A DNA stretch of 64,000 nt. It comes from Craterostigma plantagineum. Its lineage: Eukaryota > Streptophyta > Magnoliopsida > Lamiales > Linderniaceae. The position numbers and the translations under genes were made by a program. Below the pieces are notes generated by a model, which saw nothing but the letters and a program-made list of their open reading frames with translations, did no database searches and had not been told where the DNA came from. This document shows, in pieces, positions 44,662 through 55,589 of this stretch. Location: the NCBI GenBank assembly GCA_027422505.1, contig JAPQWV010000403.1, positions 496,001 through 560,000 of the forward strand, in the 5' to 3' direction. Within the stretch, counting starts at the first letter, position 1. Every line of letters starts with the position of its first letter.

Positions 44662-46419
44662 CTTGGTTTAAAAAGGCGCGTTACAGCTCGCTTAAGGGCT
44701 GGAGCACGCTTCAGGTATGCCAGAACACTTCGACTACCGAAAATCGTTGTCTATACACGAGGCGAGTGAAAAGCCCTGAAGCACTCGCTTTTCGTACTTC
44801 GTTTAAGCGCTGCTGAGCTTGCTTTTAGGATATGGCCGTTGATCGTTGATTGTTGACTAGGGCTTATTTAATATTCTATTTTCGTTTTTATTTCTTTCCC
44901 AACCCTCTCTTGTTGCCGCCCTCCAACTCGCGCCGCCATCTCCAAACCTCTCCGATCACCGCCCCGCCCTGCTACCTCTCTGATCGCCACCCTCCCAACT
45001 CGGGGGGCCATCTCCAGGCCTCTCTTTGATCGTCGTTCCCTCCGCTGGTAAGGGTATCTCTTTTCTTTTTCGAGCAATAACAGCTGATTCAAGTTCGATT
45101 GGCATGGGCATAGGTCTAATTTGGTGAATTATTGAGTTTTATAGAGTCAATTGACATGGACATCATTGATTTGTTGGTTCCATTCTTCCATACTCCATTA
45201 ATGGATTCGCAGTCACAAAAGGATTTGGGAGTTTCGACCGGTTCAAGCAAGACTGATCTGGCTAGAAAATATGGAAAGCAAGACCCGATAAACAAGTCTA
45301 ATTTCACCTTTAATTACTGTGGAAAGATTACCAAAGGGGGTGTCTACGGTTCAAACAACACCTTATCGGTGGATTTGCAGCTGTGGTTATGTGTCGGAAA
45401 TGTTCGAAGCATGTTAAGGAAGAAATCACAAATTACATCCTACAAAAGTCGACTCAATGGGAGTTTTTAATAAGGGATCCACGAATGACATAAGCATCGA
45501 TATTGAAGACGAGATGGAGTGACAAACTGTAAAGTGATCAAAATCATGTGGAACTGAGTTTGCTGCATCTCTCAAGGCTCCTAGGAACCTCTTCTTGAGT
45601 TCTAATTCTCAAGATATGGTGACGGCAAGAAAAATGGAAACTACAAACCACTAATGAGGTTGTAAAAATGAGTTGAGGAAGAATACATGTAAAGACATAG
45701 CGAGGTAGTTGTATGATGCGGCTAGTCCGTTCAATGCGGCAACTTATGAGAGTCTTGAAGTTATGATTGAACCAATCCGACAAATTCGATTGGGGAATGA
45801 ATGATCCGAGTATGTACGAGTTGATAGTTCATTTGCTTAAGGAATATGATACCTTGGTGGTTGTTGAGGAGCAGAATGGGCTAAGAAGGGGTGTTCTATT
45901 ATGTCCGACGGATGGCGTGATTCAGTTGTTCAAAAGGATATCATGAATTTTTTGGTAAATTCTCCTAGAGGGTCAGTCTTTATCAAATCTGTTGATATTT
46001 TCAACATTGCGAACGATGCCGATATATTGTTCAATATGCTTGATGCGATGGTAGAGCCTAGAGGAAGTTAGGGAGGGGAATGTCCAAGTGGTTACGGACA
46101 ATGTATCCAATTATGTCAAAGCGACTTTGCCAAATGAGTTCGTTTGATATTCTAGGCTTTTAATTTTTCTATTTTCTTGTTATATATTGGATAGGGAAAA
46201 AGCTTGAACAACGATATCTTTATTGGACTCCTTGTGCAGCTCATTGTTGATCTAATGTTGGAAGACATCTTGTGCGGATGAGTGTTCCTATCTGACAAGA
46301 GGATCCACTATGCAATGTAAAGGAAAAGAGGAAGCATCTAATTTAAAAGAACACATGATGAGTTTGACGAGGAAGAAGATATTGGAGAAGATCAAGAGGA
46401 CGATGCTGAGATTGCCTGA
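44662..46419 (+). mobile_element. hAT-B, 5' part, left arm
   Basis: Starts CTTGGTTTAAAAAGGCGCG after target copy ATAGGCAT (44654-44661). The same family as hAT-A but in opposite orientation. Encodes a BED-type region (45215-45420, FTFNYCGKITKGG) and a DUF659 region with DGWRDSV-, VNSPRGSVFIKSVD- and QVVTDNVSNY-like blocks in shifting frames (45700-46140). Cut at 46420 by the gypsy LTR, close to the acidic C-terminus of the transposase. The other ATAGGCAT copy is found at 55582-55589, beyond the right arm. Confidence 0.85.
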
Positions 46420-46873
46420 TGCCTAATGTTGCTGGCCACGTCGGGCGCGCGCGCCAATAGCTTCAGGCTCCCACATCCGTGTGCTGGATTGTTCCGCAAT
46501 CAGGCACAAGTCCGCGCGCGCGTGTTGGTCTACTGTGCACACATTGTGCCCTGCATATTCAACACGGCTGCGCGCGCCCTTCGCCGAATGCCCACTCAAG
46601 TCCATCGAGCCGGCGCTTGCCACAAGTTATGTGCGCCAAGGCTATATCCGTCTAGTGTCGCGTATATGCTCATGTTCGAACGAACTGTCCATCTGCCTTT
46701 CGGCCACCTCATGGGTCAAGTTCGTGTGTAGCCAGACCTACCCATCTAGCCACTGCCCGACAGATCATTTATGCCGAACATATCTCGGGGTCTAGGCACC
46801 ATCGAGCCCGACCGAGTACTGCTCGGCCGCCGTTGACCAAGGTCAACGGTCAAGATCCGTCAACTGCATAACA
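46420..46873 (-). repeat. gypsy 3' LTR, left arm (454 bp)
   Basis: On the minus strand TGTTATGCAGTTGACGG .. CATTAGGCA. It is 55 bp longer than the right-arm copy because it keeps a block near 46795-46855 that includes GTTGACCAAGGTCAACGG. Confidence 0.85.
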
Positions 46874-48542
46874 ATTCTCCCCCGCCTGAATCAGCGACGC
46901 CCTCGTCGACGATCCCGTGAGCTGGTTTTCGTGGAATTTCTTCAAGAAGCTTACATGGAACACCGGATGGATTCGATACTTTGGTGGAAGCAACAATCTG
47001 TACGCCACTTGACCGACTCGATTTACGATCTCGAATGGCCCATCGTACTTTGGCAACAAGCTCCATGCGAGTGATTGAGCTTTCCACTTGGCCTTCATTT
47101 GGGGTGATAGTTTTACCCAAACTTTCCCGCCTACTTCGAAGGTTACCGCCCGATGTCCTTGGTCCTAATACTTCTTCATCCGTCTACTTGCTTTGGCGAG
47201 GTTATCTCGAGCTTCAGCCCACAACAATTGTCGCCCTCGAGCAAACTTGTACGCCGGTGGGCAATCTCCTGCAGCTTTCCACATAGAAAGATTTTGAGGT
47301 GTTAAAGGTTGGAAACCATAAACTACCTCGAATGGACTCTTTTCCGTTGCTGTTGATTTATGGAGATTGTAGCAAAATTGCGCCGGGTCAAGTAAGCTCG
47401 TCCAGTTGTGTTGGCTGGCCGAGATATAATGCCGAAGATACTCCTCAAGGAGTTGATTGACTCGCTCGGTCTGTCCATCCATTTGTGGGTGATAGCCTGA
47501 AGAATATCGCAGTTTTGTGCCAAGCCTTCGGAATAGAATCGTCCAGAATCGGCTTATGAACCTTACATCCCGATCACTAATGATTTCTTCTGGCATCCCA
47601 AAACACTTCACCACATTTCGGAAGAACAGATCCGCAGCAACGTCAGCATTGCACTGAATAGGGGCAGCCATAAATATCGCCATTTTGGAGAATCGATCCA
47701 CCACGACTAGAATGGAATTATTGCCTTCGCTCTTTGGCAACCCAACAATGAAGTCCATGGAAATGGAACGCCATGGACTAGCCGAAATAGGTAACGGCTG
47801 CAACAAACCTGCTGGCTTTGTACGCTCGGGCTTGTCTCGCTGGCAAATGTTGCAAGTACGAACAAAGGCCTCAACATCCTGCTCGAGCTTTGGCCAATAG
47901 AACTTGCGAGAAATTAGGGCATCATGCGCCTAACTCCCGGGTGACCTGCCCACTGCGGCTCATGGTGTTCTTTCAAAAGATCATTCAACGTTTGCCATGC
48001 GTGACCAACAGCCCATCTTCAAGCCAGTAGCGTTTCAGAAGCCCTTCTTTAACCTGATCCTTGAGTTTCATATAAGTCGGATCGTTCTCACCTTTGCGTC
48101 GGATGCGACTTGCAAAGCTGCTCGCGACTTTGCTTATGACGGCCAACATGTTGAGGTGAGGCTGGCGGCTTAGTGCATCAGCAACTTCATTCTGCCGCCC
48201 AGGTCGATGAACCCAGTCAAAATCGAACTCCCCAAGAAACTCTTGCCATCGTGCTTGTTTCGGGGTAAGCTTCTGTTGGATTTTGAAGTAAGTGTTTGCC
48301 ACATTGTCGGTGACAATCACAAATTTGATCCGAGTAGATAGTGGCGCTACGCTCCGAGGCAGTGAATCGCCGCGGTCATCTCTTGCTCGTGCGTGCTATA
48401 GCGCGTTTCGACCTCTTTGAGCTTTCGGCTCTCGTAAGCAATGGGGTGTCTCCCTTGCACAAGTACACCGCCAAGTGCCTTACCAGACGCATCGGTGTGG
48501 ACTTCGAATGGCTGCTCAAAATCGGGCAAGAAGGGGTGTCGA
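46420..48542 (-). mobile_element. gypsy (chromovirus-like) 3' half, left arm
   Basis: LTR 46420-46873, purine tract (minus GGCGGGGGAGAAT, 46874-46886), integrase and RNase H up to the palindrome centre. The integrase core (47165-47806) has SMDFIVGLPK, SDRDVRF and TDGQTERVNQLLEEYLR (the D, D, E residues). Its C-terminus has YRLLLPPKYRIHPVFHVSFL, the chromovirus GPY/F-type end. RNase H (48347-48529, 47985-48320) has TDASGKALGGVL and EVADALSR. Reverse transcriptase, protease, gag and the 5' LTR are absent. No chromodomain was recognised, so the clade (Reina-like by LTR size) is inferred. Confidence 0.88.
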
Positions 48543-48613
48543 AGGTAGTGCTGAAGACCTTAAGGAAAAATCGACACCCCATCGACACCCCAAACGCTAC
48601 TGCAGACACCCCA
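48543..48613. other. palindrome centre, 71-bp spacer with iterated CATCGACACCCC
   Basis: Between the mirror arms ending ..GGGGTGTCGA (48533-48542) and starting TCGACACCCC.. (48614-48623). The unit ATCGACACCCC or near-copies recur about four times around the spacer, and GAAGACCTTAAGGAAAAATC reads as the gypsy sequence (EDLKEK) expected just upstream of RNase H on the right arm. The spacer therefore looks like filler made by repeated short template switches. Confidence 0.8.
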
Positions 48614-50694
48614 TCGACACCCCTTCTTGCCCGATTTTGAGCAGCCATTCGAAGTCCGCACTGATGCGTCTGGTAAGGCACTTGACGGTGTGCTTGTGCA
48701 AGGGAGACACCCCATCGCTTACGAGAGCCGAAAGCTCAAAGAGGCCGAAACGCGCTATAGCACGCACGAGCAAGAGATGACCGCGGTGATTCATTGCCTC
48801 GGAGCGTGGCGCCACTATCTACTCGAATCAAAATTTGTGATTGTCACCGACAATGTGGCAAACACTTACTTCAAAACCCAAAAGAAGCTTACCCCGACAC
48901 AAGCACGATGGCAAGAGTTTCTTGGGGAGTTCGATTTTGACTGGGTTCATCGACCTGGGCGGCAGAATGAAGTTGCTGATGCACTAAGCCGCCAGCCTCA
49001 CCTCAACATGTTCAAAGTCGTGAGCAGCTTTGCAAGTCGCATCCGACGCGAAGGTGAGAACGATCCGATTTATATGAAACTCAAGGATCAGGTTAAAGAA
49101 GGGCTTCTGAAACGCTTCTGGCTTGAAGATGGGCTGTTGGTCACGCATGGCAAACGTTTCTATGTACCCGCCGGGAGACTACGGAATGATCTTTTGAAAG
49201 AACACCATGAGCCGCAGTGGGCAGGTCACCGGGAGTTAGGCGCATGATGGCCCTAATTTCTCGCAAGTTCTATTGGCCAAAGCTCGAGCAGGATGTTGAG
49301 GCCTTTGTTCGTACTTGCAACATTTGCCAGCGAGACAAGCCCGAGCGTACAAAGCCAGCAGGTTTGTTGCAGCCGTTACCTATTCCGGCTAGTCCATGGC
49401 GTTCCATTTCCATGGACTTCATTGTTGGGTTGCCAAAGAGCGAAGGCAATAATTCCATTCTAGTCGTGGTGGATCGATTCTCCAAAATGGCGATATTTAT
49501 GGCTGCCCCTATTTAGTGCAATGCTGACGTTGCTGCGGATCTGTTCTTCCGAAATGTGGTGAAGTATTTTGGGATGCCAGAAGAAATCATTAGTGATCGG
49601 GATGTAAGGTTCACAAGCCGATTCTGGACGATTCTATTCCGAAGGCTTGGCACAAGACTGCGATTTTCTTCAGGCTATCACCCACAAACGGATGGACAGA
49701 CCGAGCGAGTCAATCAACTCCTTGAGGAGTATCTTCGGCATTATATCTCGGCCAGCCAACACAACTGGACGAGCTTACTTGACCCGGCGCAATTTTGCTA
49801 CAATCTCCATAAATCAACAGCAACGGAAAAGAGTCCATTCGAGGTAGTTTATGGTTTCCAACCTTTAACACCTCAAAATCTTTCTATGTGGAAAGCTGCA
49901 GGAGATTGCCCACCGGCGTACAAGTTTGCTCGAGGGCGACAATTGTTGTGGGCTGAAGCTCGAGATAACCTCGCCAAAGCAAGTAGACGGATGAAGAAGT
50001 ATTAGGACCAAGGACATCGGGCGGTAACCTTCGAAGTAGGCGGGAAAGTTTGGGTAAAACTATCACCCCAAATGAAGGCCAAGTGGAAAGCTCAATCACT
50101 CGCATGGAGCTTGTTGCCAAAGTACGATGGGCCATTCGAGATCGTAAATCGAGTCGGTCAAGTGGCGTACAGATTGTTGCTTCCACCAAAGTATCGAATC
50201 CATCGGTGTTCCATATAAGCTTCTTGAAGAAATTCCACGAAAACCAGCTCACGGGATCGTCAACGAGGGCGTCGCTGATTCAGGCGGGGGAGAATTGTTA
50301 TGCAGTTGACGGATCTTGATCCCGAGATATGTTCGGCATAAATGATCTGCCAGGCAGTGGCCAGATGGGTAGGTCTGGCCACACACGAACTTGACCCATG
50401 AGGTGGCCGAAAGGCAGATGGGCAGTTCGCTCGAACATGAGCATATACGCGACACTAGACGGATATAGCCTTGGCGCACATAGCTTGTGGCAAGCGCCGG
50501 CTCGATGGACTTGAGTGGGCATTCGGCGAAGGACGCGCGCAGCCGTGTTGAATATGCGGGGCACAATGTGTGCACAGTAGACCAACACGCTCGCGCGGAC
50601 TTGTGCCTGATTGCGGAACAATCCAGCACACGGATGTGGGAGCCTGACGGAAGCCATTGGCGCGCGCGCCCGACTTGGCCAGCGACATTAGGCA
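48614..50694 (+). mobile_element. gypsy (chromovirus-like) 3' half, right arm
   Basis: Mirror of 46420-48542. RNase H 48627-49247 (TDASGKALDGVL, EVADALSR). Integrase with zinc finger H-H-C-C (RTCNICQRDKPERTK) and core 49217-50005, then C-terminal 50050-50330. A TAG at 49514-49516 replaces the CAG of the left arm, so this arm's frame is broken there. The purine tract GGCGGGGGAGAAT lies at 50283-50295, then the 399-bp LTR. Confidence 0.88.
50296..50694 (+). repeat. gypsy 3' LTR, right arm (399 bp)
   Basis: TGTTATGCAG .. CATTAGGCA. It lacks 55 bp present in the left-arm LTR, next to GGATCTTGATCCCGAG. Confidence 0.85.
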
Positions 50695-52453
50695 TCGGGC
50701 AATCTCAGCATCGTCCTCTTGATCTTCTCCAATATCTTCTTCCTCGTCAAACTCATCATGTGTTCTTTTAAATTAGATGCTTCCTCTTTTCCTTTACATT
50801 GCATAATGGATCCTCTTGTCAGATAGGAACACTCCTCCGCACAAGATGTCTTCCAACATTAGATCAACAATGAGCTGCACAAGGAGTCCAATAAAGATAT
50901 CGTTGTTCAAGCTTTTTCCCTATCCAATATATAACAAGAAAATAGAAAAATTAAAAGCCTAAAATATCAAACGAACTCATTTGGCAAAGTCGCTTTGACA
51001 TAATTGGATACATTGTCCGTAACCACTTGGACATTTCCCTCCCTAACTTCCTCTAGGCTCTACCATCGCATCAAGCATATTGAACAATAAATCGGCATCG
51101 TTCGCAATGTTGAAAATATCAACAGATTTGATAAAGACTGACCCTCTAGGAGAATTTACCAAAAAATTCATGATATCCTTTTGAACAACTGAATCACGCC
51201 ATCCGTCGGACATAATAGAACACCCCTTCTTAGCCCATTCTGCTCCTCAACAACCACCAAGGTATCATCTTCCTTAAGCAAATGAACTATCAACTCGTAC
51301 ATACTCGGATAATTCATTCTCCAATCGAATTTGTCGGATTGGTTCAATTGTAACTTCAAGACTCTCATAAGTTGCCGCATTGAACGGACTAGCCGCATCA
51401 TATAACTACCTCGCTATGTCTTTACATGGATTCTTCCTCAACTCATTTTTACAACCTCATTAGTGGTTTGTAGTTTCCATTTTTTCTTGCCGTCACCATA
51501 TCTTGAGCATTAGAACTCAAGAAGAGGTTCCTAGGAGCCTTGAGAGATGCAGCAAACTCAGTTCCACATGATTTTGATCACTTTACAGTTTGTCACTCCA
51601 TCTCGTCTTCAATATCGATGCTTATGTCATTTGTGGATCCCTTATTAAAAACTCCCATTGAGTCGACTTTTGTAGGATGTAATTTGTGATTTCTTCCTTA
51701 ACATGCTTCAAACATTTCCGACACATAACCATAGCTGCAAATCCACCGATAAGGTGTTGTTTGAACCGTAGACACCCCCTTTGGTAATCTTTCCACAGTA
51801 ATTAAAGGTGAAATTAGACTTGTTTATCGGGTCTTGCTTTCCATATTTTCTAGCCAGATCAGTCTTGCTTGAATCGGTCGAAACTCCCAAATCCTTTTGT
51901 GATTGCGAATCCATTAATGGAGTATGGAAGAATGGAACCAACAAATCAATGATGTCCATGTCAATTGACTCTATAAAACTCAATAATTCACCAAATTAGA
52001 CCTATGCCCATGCCAATTGAAGTTGAATCAGCTGCTATTTCTCGAAAAAGAAAAGAGATACCCTTACCAGCGGAGGGGACGACGATCAAAGAGAGGCATG
52101 GAGATGGCCCCACGAGTTGGGAGGGCGGCGATCAGAGAGGTAGCAGGGCGGGGCGGTGATCGGAGAGGTTTGGAGATGGCGGCGCGAGTTGGAGGGCGGC
52201 AACAAGAGAGGGTTGGGAAAGAAATAAAAACGAAAATAGAATATTAAATAAGCCCTAGTCAACAATCAACGGTCAACGGCCATATCCTAAAAGCAAGCTC
52301 AGCAGCGCTTAAACGAAGTACGAAAAGCGAGTGCTTCAGGGCTTTTCACTCGCCTCGTGTACAGACAACGATTTTCGTTAGTCGAAGTGTTCTGGCCTAC
52401 CTGAAGCGTGCTCCAGCCCTTAAGCGAGCCATAACGCGCCTTTTTAAACCAAG
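50695..52453 (-). mobile_element. hAT-B, 5' part, right arm
   Basis: Mirror of 44662-46419. Its 5' end CTTGGTTTAAAAAGG (minus) is at 52453, followed by ATGCCTAT (52454-52461), the complement of ATAGGCAT. BED-type region 51708-51983 and DUF659 remnants 51050-51401. Confidence 0.85.
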
Positions 52454-52461
52454 ATGCCTAT

Positions 52462-52592
52462 AATCCGATTCTGAACATGTTTGAAACCAGCCAAAACCTT
52501 TTTGATATTCATCCCACATTTCATCAACCGAAGACATATATATATCTCATTTCCAATTCCACTCAAAATCAACACCAAAAGCACCGATAAAT
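52462..52592. other. unique spacer between hAT-B and hAT-A (right arm)
   Basis: Inverted copy of 44523-44653, with a few substitutions. Confidence 0.75.
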
Positions 52593-53192
52593 CAACTAGG
52601 CTTGGTTTAAAAAGCGCGCTCCGGCCTCGCTTAAGCGTTGGAGCACGCTTCAGGTATGCCCGAATGCTTCGACTAACGAAAAGCGTTGTCTACACACGAA
52701 GCGCTGAAACTCTCGCTTTTCTTACCGTCGCTTAAGCGCTGCTGAGCTCGCTTTTAGGATAGAGCCGTTGACCGTTGACTGTTGACTAGAGTTTATTTAA
52801 TATTTTATTTTCACTGCTATTTCTTTCCCAACTAACCCACTCGTCGTGGTCCTCTCAAGCTCCCAAGCCTCTCCTGTCGCCGCCCTCCCAACTCGCGCCG
52901 CCCTCTCCAAGCCTTTGATCGCCGCGACGCCCTGTTGTCGCCCTCACTGTCCCTTTCTATTGAGCAATAGCGACTCCAAGCCTCTCTTTGGTCCCCGTCT
53001 CAACCGCTGGTAAGAATATCTCCTTTTTCGGGCAATAGAAGTTGGTTGAACTTCAATTAGCATGGCAAGGTTTAATTTGGTGAATTAATGAATTTTATGC
53101 AGTCAATTGCATTGTCATTATTGAATTGACATTGGATGGTTTAATTTGGTTCCATTCTTCCAGACTCCATTAATGGATAATCACAAAAGGAT

Positions 53193-54476
53193 TTGAGAGT
53201 TTCGATCAGTTCAAGCAAGGCTGATCCGGCTAGACACGGGACTAAAGACTCGATAAACAAGTCTAATTTCACCTGTAACTATTGTGGGAAGACTACCAAA
53301 GTGGGTGTCTACCAGTTCAAACAACACCTTGTGGTGGATGCAGCTTTGATTGTGTCGGAAATGTCGGAGCATGTCAAGGGAGAAATCACAAATTACATGC
53401 TACAAAAGTCGTATTCAATGGGAATTTTTTAAAGGGGTCCATGAATGACATAAGCATCGATATTGGATATGGAATGAATCAAACTTTAAAGAGATCTAAA
53501 TCACGTGGTTCCGAGTTTGCTTCAGCTATCAATGGTCCTATGAACATGTTCTTGAGCTCTAATGATCAAGATATGGTAAGAATGAGTTGAGGAAGAAGGT
53601 ATGTACAAACATAGGGAGGTGGTTCTAAGATACGGCTATTAGAGGTGGGCATTCGGTTTCGGATACCCGATCCGGTTTTCCCAATCGCGCTGAAATTTCG
53701 GGTTTAAATCGGGTATTGGGTAGCATTTACCTGATCGGGTACCCGTAGCCCATAAAAAAGAAAATCAAAGCCCACATGCACACTCAACCCAAAGCCCCAC
53801 ATATGACATGACATACACACGCTCCCTCAACTCTCTGTCTCTCACCTCAGCTCGGCAAAACAGACACAGCCCAAAAAAGCACACACACGCAGTCGTTCAC
53901 CTCAGATAAGATCCCTTCTGCCGACGTGCCCTCATCGATCCAAACCAAAGGTATGATTTTTACAGAACCCTAATTAATTTAATTTAACCTTATGTATATT
54001 TGAAAAAAAAGCAGAAGGGTCCGAACCGCGTGTACCCGAGATTTGATCGGGTCGGGATCGGGTTTGAAAATCAATACCGGATTCTGTCGGGTACCCGACC
54101 CGAAATATCCCTCCCGATCCCACCCCTAGTGGCTATTCAGTTCAATGCGACAACTTATAAGAGTTTTGAAGTTATGAATGAATCAATCGGACAATTCGGT
54201 CGGGGAATGAAGCCTTTGAGTATGTACGAGTTCAGACTTCATTTGGTTAAGGAAGAAGTTGATGATACCTTGGTGGCAGTTGAGGAGCACAAGAAAGAAT
54301 GTGCAAAGAAGGGTACGGATGGCGTTGGCGTGATTCGGTTGTTCAAAAGGATATATCATCAAATTTTGGTAAATTCTCCTAGAGTCTTCATCAACTCCAT
54401 TGATGTTTCCGATGTTGCAAATGATGCCGATTTACTGTTCAATATGCTTGATGCAATGGTAGAGGCAGTTTTGTAA
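53193..54476 (+). pseudogene. hAT transposase remnants, right arm
   Basis: BED-type finger (TCNYCGKTTKVGVYQFKQHL) at 53193-53432 and DUF659 start (IQFNATTYKSFEVM .. SIDVSDVANDADLLFNMLD) at 54135-54476, split by the MITE. Differs from the left arm by single residues (for example IDIGY against IDIGD, RPEIS against RPELS). Confidence 0.8.
53641..54129. mobile_element. hAT MITE inside hAT transposase (right copy)
   Basis: 489 bp. Ends AGAGGTGGGC and ..CCCACCCCTAG. Flanking 8-mers CGGCTATT (53633-53640) and TGGCTATT (54130-54137) differ by one base. It interrupts the transposase just before the IQFNATTY block. Present in both arms, so it predates the inverted duplication. Confidence 0.85.
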
Positions 54477-54950
54477 AATACGCTCTAGGCGGCCGCCTAG
54501 GCGCTAGTCGGCATCAATCGTGGCGAATAAGCCCAAATCGTCTGTTTTAATCGGCCAGACCGCCTAGGCGCCGAACAAGCCGATTAATCAGCGCAGAGAG
54601 CGATTTTGTGGCCGATTAATCGGCCAAAAGTCCACCAAGAAGCCCAAAATATTTTTACTAAATCCATCCAAAGCCCAGGAAAGGTGGACTGTTGTGGACA
54701 AGATGGGGCATCAGTTTAATGCAGATGAGTATATATATAGGAGAGGCTTCAGCGTTCCTTGTCCATTACAATCGGTGTGGGACATAAGGGATACTAATAT
54801 GATTAGCTCCATATACTAACCTCTTCAATTGGAGGGATACTATATTACTATTTGGAACTCAAAAATTAATAAATCCCGACATAGAAAAGACGGATGGGCA
54901 TGCTTTTGTTTAACAACTAAATTACCGGCGGGTAAGGATACTATCTTTGC
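54470..54950. repeat. insertion with CGCCTAGGCG motifs in the right-arm hAT
   Basis: Begins at TTTTGTAAAATACGC, as in the left arm, and carries GGCCGCCTAGGCGC palindromes. After 54571 it differs from the left arm. Its end is near 54950, where transposase sequence (TTTGCCAAAATGAGTTC) resumes. Identity unknown; it interrupts the transposase. Confidence 0.5.
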
Positions 54951-55589
54951 CAAAATGAGTTCATTTAGGCTTTTAATTTTCTACTTTCTTGTTCTACATT
55001 GGATAGGAAAAAGCCGACATCACATTGGACTCCTTGTGCGGCTCATTGTGTTGATCTAATGTTGGAAGACATCTGGTGCGGGGGAGTGTTCCTATCTGAT
55101 AAGAGGATATTCTAGTACACTCTGCAATGCTAAAGGAAAAGAGAAAGCCGCTAGTTCAAAAGAACACATGTGGTGAGTTTGATTGATGAGGAAGAAGAAG
55201 ATAACGATGGACAAGGGGACGATGCTGAGATTACTCCTTTGGATGACGAAGAGGATGATGACTATTAGATTTTAGACTGTTGTCTATTAGTTGTTAAACT
55301 TTGGTTTATGTTTGTGCTGATGAATTTGTGAACTTGAACTTTAAATGATGTTGATCTCTATTATGTTTGCTAGCATTTTATTTATTCATTGACATGATAT
55401 ATATAATTTCTGTATTATATTATATAATATTGAAAATTGTTATTTAAGCAATAAATATCACATATATAAAATTTATAGTTAATTTATAAAATAATATTCT
55501 TCTTATATGAAAAGCGCTCTGCTTCACGCTTAAGCTTTGGGGCCTTTTCGCTTCGCTCGCTTTTCGCCTTTTCAAACCAAGATAGGCAT

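Larger units (their letters stand above)
41539..55581. repeat. giant inverted repeat (palindrome) of nested transposons
   Basis: Left arm 41539-48542 and right arm 48614-55581 are mirror images around about 48578. Mirror pairs include 42625/54476, 43840/53282, 47165/50005 and 46850/50319 (sums near 97,100-97,190). The order in each arm from outside in is hAT-A, 131-bp unique spacer, hAT-B 5' part, 3' LTR, integrase, RNase H of a gypsy element. Between about 42534 and 54571 the arms are near-identical in translation; outside these points they diverge strongly. Small differences (single residues, one CAG/TAG, a 55-bp deletion in the right LTR) show the arms have existed separately for some time. 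Confidence 0.93.
52601..55581 (+). mobile_element. hAT element, right arm: hAT-A 5' side joined to a different 3' side
   Basis: 2,981 bp from CTTGGTTTAAAAAGCGCG to ..CCTTTTCAAACCAAG. The left flank CAACTAGG (52593-52600) is the hAT-A duplication. The right flank is ATAGGCAT (55582-55589), the hAT-B duplication. The first 1.97 kb mirror hAT-A almost perfectly; from about 54571 the sequence is different, and the 3' part (55240-55581) is only loosely similar to the left-arm end. The element is therefore a chimera of two related hAT copies. It encodes a BED finger (53193-53432), catalytic start (54130-54476), and an acidic C-terminal end (about 55160-55268). Confidence 0.85.

Noticed and set aside
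48376..48780. Pair of opposed 101-codon frames at the palindrome centre as a new gene
   Set aside because: They are the same sequence read on both strands of the inverted repeat, out of frame with RNase H.
41539..55581. Palindrome as an assembly or library artefact
   Set aside because: The outer flanks differ (CCTAGTTG and RPL12 side on the left, ATAGGCAT on the right), the outer hAT ends are diverged, and the arms differ by a 55-bp deletion and scattered changes. A foldback artefact would give identical arms. Not fully excluded without reads.
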